Positions 45,519 through 53,967 of a stretch of DNA of 64,000 nucleotides are shown here, in pieces. The DNA is from Nocardia pseudovaccinii NBRC 100343 (GTDB lineage: Bacteria > Actinomycetota > Actinomycetes > Mycobacteriales > Mycobacteriaceae), in contig NZ_BDBY01000118.1 in the NCBI RefSeq assembly GCF_001613225.1, forward strand, positions 1 to 64,000, read 5' to 3'. Made by a program: the position numbers and the translations under genes. The notes under the pieces were generated by a model, which was given only the letters and a program-made list of their open reading frames with translations, was not told the origin of the DNA and searched no databases. Numbering within the stretch: position 1 is the first letter of the stretch; each line of letters begins with the position of its first letter.

Positions 45519-46085
45519 ATGCCGACGCCCGCCGAGGATGACGAGACGACTCAGCTGGCACTGGCGGCGGCGCGTGGGGATCGACGAGCCCTGGAAGCTT
45601 TTATCCGGGCCACCCAGAAGGATGTCTGGCGGTTGCTGGCCCATCTCACCGAGCTGTCGCGTGCCGACGATCTGACACAGGAGACCTATCTGCGCGCGCT
45701 GGGCAGCATCAAGCGCTTCGAGGGTCGCTCCAGCGCTCGAACCTGGTTGCTGTCCATCGCGCGTCGCGTCGTCGTCGATCAGGTGCGGATGGCCGTGGCC
45801 CGGCCGCGTATCGCGCAGGGTGTCGATTGGGTGGCGGCGGCCGACCGTCAGGTGGGTCGCCGCGATGGGCTCGCCGACATTGTCGAGCTGAAGCTATTGC
45901 TCGACGATCTGTCCGCCGAGCGGCGGGAGGCGTTGGTGCTGACGCAGGTGCTCGGGTTGTCCTACGCCGAGGCGGCGGCGGTGTGCGGGTGTCCGGTGGG
46001 GACGGTGCGGTCCCGCGTAGCACGCGCCCGTGAGGAGCTCGTCGCCGCAACGCGCTTCGGCGGGAAGCGCCGCGCGAACGGCTGA
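45519..46085 (+). CDS. sigC: ECF sigma factor SigC
   Basis: 188 residues with sigma region 2 (LALAAARGDRRALEAFIRAT, DDLTQETYLRALGSI, SSARTWLLSIARRVV) and region 4 (LDDLSAERREALVLTQVLGL, SYAEAAAVCGCPVGTVRSRV). The run ALEAFI-x-ATQ-x-DVWR and the VCGCPVGT-x-RSRVARAR segment are nearly those of M. tuberculosis SigC, hence the symbol. In M. tuberculosis SigC has no adjacent anti-sigma gene and has been linked to copper acquisition. Here it is head-to-head with a membrane zinc-finger protein and next to copper genes. ATG 45519 is the only sensible start before the family region. Confidence 0.88.
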   Translation: MPTPAEDDETTQLALAAARGDRRALEAFIRATQKDVWRLLAHLTELSRADDLTQETYLRALGSIKRFEGRSSARTWLLSIARRVVVDQVRMAVARPRIAQGVDWVAAADRQVGRRDGLADIVELKLLLDDLSAERREALVLTQVLGLSYAEAAAVCGCPVGTVRSRVARAREELVAATRFGGKRRANG

Positions 46086-46393
46086 CGGCTTCCGCTGGGT
46101 GCGAAGCCTTAGAGGGGAATGGCTGTTTCGCGGGCGGCCGAAGGCTGTGTGGCCGATGCAATCGGTCGTCGGCGCGCGGCCGCGCGAATGGCTGACGACA
46201 TCCGCTGAGTATGAACCTCTACCGGCGAGCGGCTGTGCAGTGGGCGACCAAAGGCTTTGCGGCGTAAAGCAATCAGGTCGTCGGTGAGTGTGAAAGGCTG
46301 TCTCCGGGCTTCCGGTCAGTACGAATCCTCACAAGAAGTGGCTGTTTGGTGGGCAGCTAAAGGCGCTGCGGCGTAACACAATCGGACGACACC
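46071..46393. repeat. Three imperfect 106-110 bp tandem direct repeats
   Basis: Unit 1 is about 46071-46180, unit 2 about 46181-46285 and unit 3 about 46286-46393. Shared blocks recur in order: GAAnGGCTG, a TCCG(C/G)T-x-AGT-x-GAA segment, GGCTGT-x-GGG, AAAGGC/CCGAAGGC, and AATC-GG-CG(T/A)CG at the end. Unit 1 starts in the last codons of sigC and unit 3 covers the last codons of the convergent ABC ATPase. The region otherwise has no gene. Origin and function are unknown. Confidence 0.7.
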
Positions 46394-47185
46394 ATCATCA
46401 TGCAGCTCGGCAGTAGCATTGACACCGAAGACATTCCGCAGCAGCTCTGGGGTCATGACCTCGAGCACCGCACCGGCCGCGACGACCTTGCCGTGGTCGA
46501 GCACGACCAGCTGATCGCAGCAGCGCACGGCCAGATCCAATTCGTGCAGCACGGCCAGCGTTGTGATGCCGGTCGAGCGGACCAGGTCGAGCAGTTCGAA
46601 TCGGGCACGCACGTCGAGATGATTGGTCAGTTCGTCGAGCACGAGCAGGCGCGGTTGCTGTGCGAGTGCTCTGGCCAGCAGCACTCGCTGACGCTCACCA
46701 CCCGATAGCGAGCCGATCGGGCGTTCGGCGTAGCCGGTGACATCGGTGCGCGCCATGGCATCCGCGACCGCCGCATGATCGGCGGCGGTATCCCGGCTGA
46801 ACAGCGCATGATGCGGACTACGACCGAGCCAGATCAGCTCCGCGACCGTCAATTCCGCTGCGCCCGAACCATTCTGGAGCACTGTGGCCGTGGTGCGCGC
46901 CGCCGCGCGCGCCGACATCGCACTGATATCGGCGCCGTCGATCAGCACCATGCCCTGCACGGGCCGCAGCGAGCGATAGATGGTGCGCAACAGCGTCGTC
47001 TTTCCGCTCCCGTTCGGCCCCACCACCCCGACGAACGCCCCCGGCGGCGCCTGCAACGTCACCCCATCCAGCACCCACGCGCCCCCGAATCCGATCGTCA
47101 CCCCCACCACCGACAACTCGGCGATCCGGGCACCGTGTGTCTCCACCGGGCGCCCACCCGACTTATGGACGGGGTGCCCGGTCAT
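46316..47185 (-). CDS. ABC transporter ATP-binding protein, FecE/BtuD type
   Basis: 289 residues. Walker A is GVVGPNGSGKTTLLRT, the signature is SLSGGERQRVLLARAL and Walker B is LLVLDELTNHLDVR, with the H-loop in LHELDLAVRCC. It powers a FecCD-type importer together with the next two genes. It overlaps the permease gene by 4 nt (ATGA). The last 20 or so residues (LAAHQTATSCEDSY and just before) are encoded within the third copy of the downstream direct repeat and look like an add-on compared with the usual end shortly after VVRLCYA. Confidence 0.92.
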   Translation of the reverse strand: MTGHPVHKSGGRPVETHGARIAELSVVGVTIGFGGAWVLDGVTLQAPPGAFVGVVGPNGSGKTTLLRTIYRSLRPVQGMVLIDGADISAMSARAAARTTATVLQNGSGAAELTVAELIWLGRSPHHALFSRDTAADHAAVADAMARTDVTGYAERPIGSLSGGERQRVLLARALAQQPRLLVLDELTNHLDVRARFELLDLVRSTGITTLAVLHELDLAVRCCDQLVVLDHGKVVAAGAVLEVMTPELLRNVFGVNATAELHDDGVVRLCYAAAPLAAHQTATSCEDSY

Positions 47186-48231
47186 GCGGGGCCTCCCTCA
47201 CGCCGGAGTAACCAGAGGAAGAACGGCGCGCCGAAGGCGGCGGTGAAGATGCCGAGCGGGAGTTCGTTGGGGGCGTCGATGGTTCGTGACAGCAGGTCGA
47301 CCAAGACCAGATATGCCGCGCCGACTAGAGCGGCAAGGGGGAGTACCCGACGGTGGTCCATGCCGAAGACCAGACGTATCAGATGCGGAATCATCAAGCC
47401 TACGAAGCCGATTCCACCCGCTACCGCAATCAGCACGCCGGTCAGCAGCGAGGCCAGAACCAGCAGGGTGATCCGGGTGGTGCGGACATCGACGCCGAGC
47501 GCGGTCGCCTGTTCATCGCCGGTGCCGAGCACATTGAGGCGTCGACCGAAGGCCAGCACGACGGTCACGACAACGAGGACCACAAGCGTCACCGGTCCGA
47601 GTCGGGACCAGCTCGCGCCGGAGACACTGCCCATGGTCCAGAACATCACCGCGCGCAGCTCGTTCGGGGTGGCCCGCAACTGGAGGTAGTTCGTCGCCGC
47701 CAGCAGTAGGTATCCGACGGCGACACCTGCGAGAACCAGACGGGTCGGAGCCAGGCTGCCGCGCCGCTGTCCGAGTGCGAAAACCACTGCGGCGGTGCCG
47801 ATTGCGCCTACGAACGCGGCCGCCGAAACGCCCATACCGCCGAGTGCGGCACCTGCGGTGACGATCACGGTCACCGCGCCGAGCGAGGCGCCGGAGGACA
47901 AACCGAGCACATACGGGTCGGCAAGCGGATTGTTCACCAGCGCTTGCAGAATCACGCCCGAAATCGCCAGGCCGCAGCCGCAGAGTGCGGCGAGGATGAC
48001 CCGGGGAAGCCGATAGTTCCAGACGATCTGGTCAACGGTGAATCCGACATCCGGTGACTTACTCGATAAGTGGGCGAGGATGACTCGGCAGGTATCGGAG
48101 ACCGAGACTGTGACCGATCCCGCACCGATGGATACCAGCATGACCACGAACAGGATTGCCAGCGATACGGCAATCGCTAGAGGCAGGGGTGTCGTCGCCA
48201 GTAACCGCCGTTGTCGAAGCGTATTCGTCAT
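47182..48231 (-). CDS. FecCD-family ABC importer permease
   Basis: 349 residues, about ten membrane helices of the BtuC/FecCD type. Landmarks are YRLPRVILAALCGCGLAISG, LVNNPLADPYVLGLSSGASLG, FWTMGSVSGASW and GGIGFVGLMIPHLIRLVFG (the ATPase-coupling loop). It overlaps both neighbours by 4 nt, giving a tight three-gene operon read leftward. Likely cargo is a ferric siderophore, haem or a cobalamin-like chelate; sequence alone does not decide. Confidence 0.93.
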   Translation of the reverse strand: MTNTLRQRRLLATTPLPLAIAVSLAILFVVMLVSIGAGSVTVSVSDTCRVILAHLSSKSPDVGFTVDQIVWNYRLPRVILAALCGCGLAISGVILQALVNNPLADPYVLGLSSGASLGAVTVIVTAGAALGGMGVSAAAFVGAIGTAAVVFALGQRRGSLAPTRLVLAGVAVGYLLLAATNYLQLRATPNELRAVMFWTMGSVSGASWSRLGPVTLVVLVVVTVVLAFGRRLNVLGTGDEQATALGVDVRTTRITLLVLASLLTGVLIAVAGGIGFVGLMIPHLIRLVFGMDHRRVLPLAALVGAAYLVLVDLLSRTIDAPNELPLGIFTAAFGAPFFLWLLRREGGPA

Positions 48232-49271
48232 GCGAACTGTTCGGGGTGTACGAGTCTGGCGATCTTGTCCACCGCGATGTCATTGCTCGGTCCGAGGTAG
48301 ATCGAATCCGACAGCACCGTGTAATCGGTGTTCTTGCTCGCGGTCCACTGCGGGAACTGCTCGAGGATCCGCTTGGCCGCGCCATCGATATCGGGATTGC
48401 GGTAGTCGACCACGATGAGTCCATCGATCGGGGTGACGGCGAGCTGCTCCTTGCTGATCGAGACGAAAGTCGTTCCGTCCGTGCGCTTGAACGGATTCAC
48501 CGCATCGGCCCGATCGATGATGTCGTTCCAGATGCCGCCCGCCGCAATGGCCGAAAAGTCGCCCCCATCGCCCATACCCATCCCCGGGTAGATGAGCATC
48601 ACATTCTTCCTGGGCTGTCCGGCCACCCGCACGGATGTCTCGGCGATCTTGTGCTCGATGTCATCGATGAGCTTCGCGGCGCGACCGGGTACATCGAAGA
48701 TCGTCCCGAAATCGCGCAGCATGGCGTAGCTGTCCTCGATGGACGGCATGCCGGTGACCGCGCCGGTCACACCGCAATTGGATCGGGGCACATAGGTATT
48801 GGCGCCCGCACTGGACAGCTCGGCGCGGGTGGCGAAACCCTGATCGGCGGAGAAGCCGCCGCCTCCGGTGGAGATGACGAGATCGGGATGCTGGGCGAGC
48901 ATGGCCTCGCGGGGGATGTCCTGCAGGTTGTTCGGGGTGATATCGCCGGTCGGCAGGGCCGCGATGGCATCGGCGCGACCGGACACATCGGAGGAGCCGT
49001 AGGACTGGGCATTGGCGACGACACGGTCCGCGACACCGAGCGCGACCAGCGACGAAACCTCGCCGATCGAACCGCCGTTCATCACCACGACCCGCTTCGG
49101 TGTCTCGGTGAAGGTGTAGCTCTTACCGCAGTTCTCCACGGTGACGGGATATTTCGTGACGCCCTCGGTCGCGGCGGCAGGTGCGGTGGTCGCGGATTCG
49201 GTGACTGTGGTCGAACATCCGGTGACAGCGACGGCGCCAACGGCCATGGCCAGCGCCGCTGCACGCTTCAT
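48228..49271 (-). CDS. Substrate-binding lipoprotein of the FecB/BtuF-type importer
   Basis: 347 residues. A lipoprotein signal (MKRAAALAMAVGAVAVTGCS) has the lipobox Cys at residue 19, anchoring it to the outer face of the membrane. The Fe3+-siderophore/cobalamin binding fold follows (TPKRVVVMNGGSIGEVSSLVAL, HPDLVISTGGGG, YPGMGMGDGGDF). ATG 49271 has GGAGG 4 nt upstream; the longer frame to 49337 would bury the signal peptide. No IdeR/Fur box or cobalamin riboswitch was recognised upstream. Confidence 0.9.
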   Translation of the reverse strand: MKRAAALAMAVGAVAVTGCSTTVTESATTAPAAATEGVTKYPVTVENCGKSYTFTETPKRVVVMNGGSIGEVSSLVALGVADRVVANAQSYGSSDVSGRADAIAALPTGDITPNNLQDIPREAMLAQHPDLVISTGGGGFSADQGFATRAELSSAGANTYVPRSNCGVTGAVTGMPSIEDSYAMLRDFGTIFDVPGRAAKLIDDIEHKIAETSVRVAGQPRKNVMLIYPGMGMGDGGDFSAIAAGGIWNDIIDRADAVNPFKRTDGTTFVSISKEQLAVTPIDGLIVVDYRNPDIDGAAKRILEQFPQWTASKNTDYTVLSDSIYLGPSNDIAVDKIARLVHPEQFA

Positions 49272-49475
49272 GGGCCTCCGGGTGCGCTCGCCGGTTTCGG
49301 TAGGGCGCATCCGCAGTGCTGTGTACTGCATGGACACTTAGTCGTACGGTGTCACGCTCTGGTTCCCGGAAATTTTTCGCATCCGTTACCGTGTGACGCG
49401 CAGGATCCCTGTACAGACCCGGCCGACCCTGCTTGACTTGTGTGACAGGTCCGACCGGACCGCAGGAGCCAGCGC

Positions 49476-49937
49476 ATGTCGACCCATTTCGCTTATCCGG
49501 CAGGTAGACCCGCTGACCGTGACAAAACGGAACACGGTGAGCGCGTCGATATTTCGACCGTGCCCGGAGCTCGGATCATCCAATTCACGGTGAGCCATCC
49601 GCGTGGCGATGTCACGCTGGTGGTCGTCACGGGCGAGGTCGATCTGTGGACCGCGCCGCGACTACGGGACAAACTATTGCGTGCCTTCGGTTCTCGGGGC
49701 TCGATCATGGTCGTCGACCTGTCCCCGGTCACCTTCTTCGCCGCCGCCGGACTGGCGACCCTGATCGAGGCTCAGGCGGCGGCCGAAAAGGCCGACCGCC
49801 GAATGGTTTTGATCACCACGGTGCGCTGTGTCGATCGGGCCATCGAGCTCACCGGACTTGCCACGAACTTTCGCCGCGTCGGCTCCTTGGCCGCGGCGCT
49901 CGCGGACCCCGCACCGGGATGTGCCGCCCCGGTGTAG
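49476..49937 (+). CDS. STAS-domain protein lacking the phospho-serine
   Basis: 153 residues. A divergent N-terminal extension (about 1-35) is followed by an anti-sigma-factor-antagonist (STAS) domain: VTLVVVTGEVDLWTAPRLRD, IMVVDLSPVTFFAAAGLATL. In canonical antagonists the segment reads F-x-D-S-S-G-L, with Ser phosphorylated by the partner kinase. Here residues 89-91 are all Ala. It may therefore be constitutively active or bind a partner without phospho-control. No partner kinase gene is adjacent. Confidence 0.85.
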   Translation: MSTHFAYPAGRPADRDKTEHGERVDISTVPGARIIQFTVSHPRGDVTLVVVTGEVDLWTAPRLRDKLLRAFGSRGSIMVVDLSPVTFFAAAGLATLIEAQAAAEKADRRMVLITTVRCVDRAIELTGLATNFRRVGSLAAALADPAPGCAAPV

Positions 49938-49949
49938 GGTCCGCGTGAT

Positions 49950-51170
49950 TCAGCGGAACCGCGCCTCCACACGGGCACGCGCGTTCGCGATCCGTTCCTG
50001 CGCCAGCGCCGCCCGTTCCTCAGCCTTGTCGAGACGGCGCAGGGCCCTATCGACCCGCGGCTGTGCCTTCTTCCCACGCCGCTCCGCCTTCTTGGCCAAC
50101 CGCGCGCCGCGCTTCTGCGCCTTTTCCGAGATTTCGGCGCCGCGTACGCGTGCGGTCGAGGCGAGTTCCGGCCCGCGTTCCCTGGCGAGTTCGGCGATTT
50201 CGGTGCCGCGGTGCTGGGCCATTTCAGCCAGGTGCGCGCCGCGTTCCCGCGCGGTCGAGGCGATTCCGGGCCCGCGTTCCTTGGCGAGCTCCGTCAGCTC
50301 GATGCCGCGGTGCTGGGCCTTCTCGGCCAACCGCGCGCTACGTTTCTGTGCTTTGCCCGAGATTTCGGCGCCGCGTTCGCGTGCGGTCGAAGTGAGTTCC
50401 GGGCCGCGTTCCTTGGCGAGCTCCGCGAGGTGCACACTGCGCTCCCGCGCCGCCGCGGCGATTTCCGGCCCGCGCTCCTTGGCGAGCTCCGCGAATTCCG
50501 CCGCCTTCTCGGCCCACTTCGCACCGCGTTCCTTGGCCAGCTCGGCCCATTCCGGACCGTGTTCCCTTACCGTCTCCGCGATATCGGCCCCCCGCTCCTG
50601 CGCGACATCGCCGAGTTCGCGGGCCCGCACGGCGGCATCGTGAGCGCGGCGGCGCAGTGCGTCGCCGGTGGCCGAATCCGTTGCGGTGAACGGCAATGCG
50701 GCCGAAACCGCCGCCGTGGCATTGCTCGCGGCCCGTCGGCCACGCCAGCCGAGCGACGGCCTGCCCTCGGTGTCCGCGCTGGCGATCATCAGACCGCCGA
50801 GCAGACTCACATCCTTGACGAAGGCCTTGCGCTTGGCCGCCTTGCGTTCCGGATCCTTTTCCGCCCAGAAGTCCTGTTCGGTGACCGTCGCGGGAATCAC
50901 CGTCGCGGCCAGGGTGAGCGAGGCCAGGCGCGGAAACTTACCGAGGGCGAGCAGCACACCGGCCGAGACCTGGGTGAGCGCATTGATCCGCACGAACGTC
51001 CCGGGATCCGCTGGCAATTTCGCGGCGATATTGTCGGGCAGCGACTGCTGTCCCTGCTGGACCAGGGCCGATGCCGCTTGGGTGCGCGGCTCGGGGTGGA
51101 CCAGCGCGTCGACCCCATCGGCGACGAACGCGGTCGCCAGCAGTGGTCGGGCAAATCGGCGTAGCAACAT
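49950..51170 (-). CDS. DoxX family membrane protein with long 11-residue-repeat tail
   Basis: 406 residues. The first 140 or so are a DoxX-type four-helix membrane domain (LLRRFARPLLATAFVADGVD, VRINALTQVSAGVLLALGKF, TEQDFWAEKDPERKAAKRKA). Residues about 189-371 consist of roughly sixteen tandem 11-residue units of the form LAKERGPELTS / TARERGAEISG / KAQKRSARLAE / KAQHRGIELTE, with one 7-residue slip. Such hendecads make long amphipathic helices or right-handed coiled coils. ATG 51170 has AAGGGAC upstream; the frame to 51224 lacks similarity. DoxX proteins are linked to redox or sulfur metabolism; the tail's role is unknown. Confidence 0.82.
   Translation of the reverse strand: MLLRRFARPLLATAFVADGVDALVHPEPRTQAASALVQQGQQSLPDNIAAKLPADPGTFVRINALTQVSAGVLLALGKFPRLASLTLAATVIPATVTEQDFWAEKDPERKAAKRKAFVKDVSLLGGLMIASADTEGRPSLGWRGRRAASNATAAVSAALPFTATDSATGDALRRRAHDAAVRARELGDVAQERGADIAETVREHGPEWAELAKERGAKWAEKAAEFAELAKERGPEIAAAARERSVHLAELAKERGPELTSTARERGAEISGKAQKRSARLAEKAQHRGIELTELAKERGPGIASTARERGAHLAEMAQHRGTEIAELARERGPELASTARVRGAEISEKAQKRGARLAKKAERRGKKAQPRVDRALRRLDKAEERAALAQERIANARARVEARFR
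50085..50500. repeat. 132-bp-periodic coding repeats in the DoxX tail
   Basis: The hendecad tail is built at DNA level from blocks of four 33-bp units. The block LAKERGPELTS...IELTE recurs almost intact as LARERGPELAS...KKAERRG, with a three-unit block between them. High nucleotide identity between blocks suggests recent slippage or unequal recombination, so copy number may vary between strains. Confidence 0.65.
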
Positions 51171-51246
51171 GACGTCCCTTTCCTCGATGGCTGAGGTTCG
51201 GGTAACCGCGTTCGGCGCCGTCAAACAACAAGATCAACACCCGGAA

Positions 51247-52110
51247 TCAAGGTTTGACCGGGTGTTCTGTCGCGCCGAACGGCCGTACCTCCGGACTGGA
51301 CAGAAAGGTGGTGATGATGTTCGTTACGGTCTCTGGATCCTCCACCATAGGCAGGTGGCCGCATTCCGTGAGCTGAATTCGGGTGTGCGGATGCAGTGTG
51401 TCGTCGAGTCGGGCGCCGGCCTGGGCCGACAGGATGCGGTTCTGCTCGCCCCAGATGGTGCAGATCGGCGGGAATCCCGGGCCGGGGTGGAAACCATCGA
51501 GGTCGGCATAGGTCGGGAAATCCTGCACCAGGCCGTGCAGCGCCTGCAACCGGCCCTTGTCGCCCCAATGTGCCATGAGACGCGGCGAGTGGTGCAGATC
51601 GCGCCGCCGCCCTTTCGCGCCGAGCTGGTCGGCGACGATCCGGGAGATGACCGCATCCGGCAGCGCCACCCTGCGGGCCACCGGCGCCAGCGGGAGTCTG
51701 GCATCGACCCAGGCCAGACCGGACTGGCGTCCGGCACGCATGGTGTTCCAGGTCAGGGGGTTGCACAGCACCAGAGCGCGCACGTTGTCCGGATGCGTCA
51801 TCGTGTAGCGCAGTGCGGTGGCGGCCCCCAGACAGTTGCCGATCAGCACGACATCGGTGAGTTCCTGTTCGGCCAGGAAGGCCTCGAGCATGCTGACGTA
51901 ATCGGCCAGGTGATAGCCGTCCGCGGGTTGGTCGGATTCGCCGTAACCGGGCAGATCCAGCGCGAATACCTCGTGCTCGTGCCGCAATTCGCCGACCTGA
52001 TCGTCCCAGATGTGGCGCTGGGCGCCCGCATTGTGCAGCAGGATGACCGGTGCGCCGCTGCCGACGCGGTCATAGACGACATCCCGACCGCGATGCGTGA
52101 AGATCGCCAC
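51247..52110 (-). CDS. Alpha/beta hydrolase with Cys nucleophile
   Basis: 287 residues with the alpha/beta hydrolase order: oxyanion region VILLHNAGAQRHIWDDQ, LDLPGYGESDQP, nucleophile elbow VVLIGNCLGAATALRYT, acid region FPPICTIWGEQNRILS and the His in LTECGHLPMVEDPE. The nucleophile position is Cys93, not Ser, as in dienelactone hydrolase. This changes the likely chemistry but leaves hydrolysis possible. Start ATG 52110 with GGAGG upstream. It lies 110 bp downstream of the amidohydrolase gene on the same strand, at the end of the catabolic cluster. Confidence 0.87.
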   Translation of the reverse strand: MAIFTHRGRDVVYDRVGSGAPVILLHNAGAQRHIWDDQVGELRHEHEVFALDLPGYGESDQPADGYHLADYVSMLEAFLAEQELTDVVLIGNCLGAATALRYTMTHPDNVRALVLCNPLTWNTMRAGRQSGLAWVDARLPLAPVARRVALPDAVISRIVADQLGAKGRRRDLHHSPRLMAHWGDKGRLQALHGLVQDFPTYADLDGFHPGPGFPPICTIWGEQNRILSAQAGARLDDTLHPHTRIQLTECGHLPMVEDPETVTNIITTFLSSPEVRPFGATEHPVKP

Positions 52111-52220
52111 GGCGCCTCCTTGCGAGTGGATAGGCGAACACCTGTGTTCGCCAGTAACGCTTAAGGTAGCGCGGATCCGGCGGCGAAGCGAATTGCCAGC
52201 GGGCGGTCGGTACTGCCAGG

Positions 52221-53963
52221 TCAGGCACCCGCCCGGAGGAAGCGACCCGTGCGGCGGGCACCGAGGACCGGTTCCGCTAGGCCCCCGCCGAAGACGTACT
52301 CCCCGCCGACAAGCACCGCGACCACCGTCGCGTCATTGCGGTTGACCATGCGCGACAGGTTGTCGAATACGGCGATCGGTGCTTCGGCGTAGGCCTCGAC
52401 GGACTCGTCCAGATGGGCGGGATCGATGACGACCAGATCGGCGCGATCACCGGGACGCAGGTGGCCCGCGTCGATGCTGTACCAGTCGGCGAGTTCACCG
52501 GTGATGCGATGCACCGCGCGTTCGAGGGACAGGAACGGATGGCCAGCGCGCTCGGCGTCGTACACCCTGCGCAGGAACCGCAACCCGAAGTTGTAGAAGG
52601 CCATATTGCGCAGGTGCGCGCCCGCATCCGAGAAGCCGAGTTGCACACCGGGATCGGCGGCGAATTTGTCGAGCACCTGCGGTCGATGATTGGAAATGGT
52701 TGTGCGCCAACGCACTTTGCCACCGTGCTCGACAACCAAGTCCAGGAAAGCGTCCACCGGATGCAGGCCACCGCGCTCCTGTCCGACCTGACCGAAGGTC
52801 TTGCCGATCACCGAAGCGTCCGGGCACTCCACGATCTCGGCGTCGAAGAAATCGCGATGCCACACCCGCGGCCCGAACTTCTTGTCGTAATCCTTGCGGA
52901 ATCGGCGTCGATAACCTTCGTCGCGCAGTAGTTCCCGGCGCTGCTCCAACTGGTTGGACAGGTGCAGTGCCGCCGCGCCCGAACCGAATTCCTCGAAGAC
53001 CGGCAGATCGATACCGTCGGAGTAGACCTCGAACGGCACCGGCAGATGCTGCCAGCGGAAGTCGCCGCCCAGTCGATCGATCACCCGCGCGATCAACGGA
53101 AAGATCTGGGCGACAGCGGGAATCGCCTTGATATCCGCCGCGGACAGCAGGCTGACCTTGAGCGGTTTGCGGAAGATGCCCAGGCTGCTGGCCGCCATCG
53201 CGATCAGACTCTGCGGCCGGGCCACATCCGGACCGCCCTGTAGTGCGCGGCCGCGACGGCGCAGGATCGCATTGAGCATGCGGCGTTCCCTGGCGGTCGC
53301 ATAGGTCGAGGGCAGGGTGCGTGAGCGGCAGAGCTCGCCGTCGAGCTTGTCGAATAGCAACTGTTGGGAGGACATGCCGACAAAGCCCGCGTCCAATGCC
53401 TCATCGAGTTTCGCTGCCATGGAGGTCAATTCGGCATCGGTCGGCCGAATCTCCTTGCGGGTGGCGCGATCCAGTCCCATCTCGGCAGCCCGGATATCGG
53501 AATGTCCGATAAAGGCGGCCAGGTTCGGTCCGAGCGGGAGTGCCTCCAGTGCCTCGACATATTCGTGTGCCGAAGTCCAGGACTTGATCTCGGCCATCGC
53601 CGCGATGACGTGCTTACGCGGAATGGCCTCCACCCGGCCGAATAGATCACCGGCGTCCGACGCGTCGACGTGCACCGTCGATAACGAGCACGACCCGAGC
53701 AGTACGGTCGTGATGCCGTGCCGGATGGATTCGGCGAGCGCCGGACTCTGCAGCACCTCGACGTCGTAATGAGTGTGGATATCGATCATGCCGGGAATCA
53801 CCCATTTCCCGGCGGCATCGATGACGTGCGGGCAGTCGGTCTCGTCGAGCGGTTCGGCCGAAACTGCGGCTATAGCACCTTCCCGGATACCGAGATGGCG
53901 GATGGCCGACGGCGAGCCGGTGCCGTCGAACCACCGTCCGCCTTTGATGATCGTCTCGTACAT
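52221..53963 (-). CDS. N-acyl-D-amino-acid deacylase-like amidohydrolase
   Basis: 580 residues of the D-aminoacylase/dihydroorotase-like amidohydrolase family. YETIIKGGRWFDGTGSPS at the N-terminus forms the small beta domain, metal-binding HxH is in GMIDIHTHYDVE, and GFVGMSSQQLLF with later FSDAGAHLRNMAFY contribute the remaining ligands. The C-terminal PGDRADLVVIDPAHLDES closes the beta domain. ATG 53963 has GGAGTGAAG upstream and lies 4 bp after the acyl-CoA ligase stop. It may cleave an amide-bound acid within the pathway; the substrate is unknown. Confidence 0.85.
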   Translation of the reverse strand: MYETIIKGGRWFDGTGSPSAIRHLGIREGAIAAVSAEPLDETDCPHVIDAAGKWVIPGMIDIHTHYDVEVLQSPALAESIRHGITTVLLGSCSLSTVHVDASDAGDLFGRVEAIPRKHVIAAMAEIKSWTSAHEYVEALEALPLGPNLAAFIGHSDIRAAEMGLDRATRKEIRPTDAELTSMAAKLDEALDAGFVGMSSQQLLFDKLDGELCRSRTLPSTYATARERRMLNAILRRRGRALQGGPDVARPQSLIAMAASSLGIFRKPLKVSLLSAADIKAIPAVAQIFPLIARVIDRLGGDFRWQHLPVPFEVYSDGIDLPVFEEFGSGAAALHLSNQLEQRRELLRDEGYRRRFRKDYDKKFGPRVWHRDFFDAEIVECPDASVIGKTFGQVGQERGGLHPVDAFLDLVVEHGGKVRWRTTISNHRPQVLDKFAADPGVQLGFSDAGAHLRNMAFYNFGLRFLRRVYDAERAGHPFLSLERAVHRITGELADWYSIDAGHLRPGDRADLVVIDPAHLDESVEAYAEAPIAVFDNLSRMVNRNDATVVAVLVGGEYVFGGGLAEPVLGARRTGRFLRAGA

Positions 53964-53967
53964 GACT

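Noticed and set aside
46071-46393. CRISPR array
   Set aside because: Units are 106-110 bp and imperfect throughout, with no short identical repeat and unique spacers, and no cas genes.
49272-49475. Cobalamin riboswitch or iron box upstream of the ABC importer
   Set aside because: No B12-box or 19-bp IdeR/Fur-like palindrome could be recognised in this stretch.
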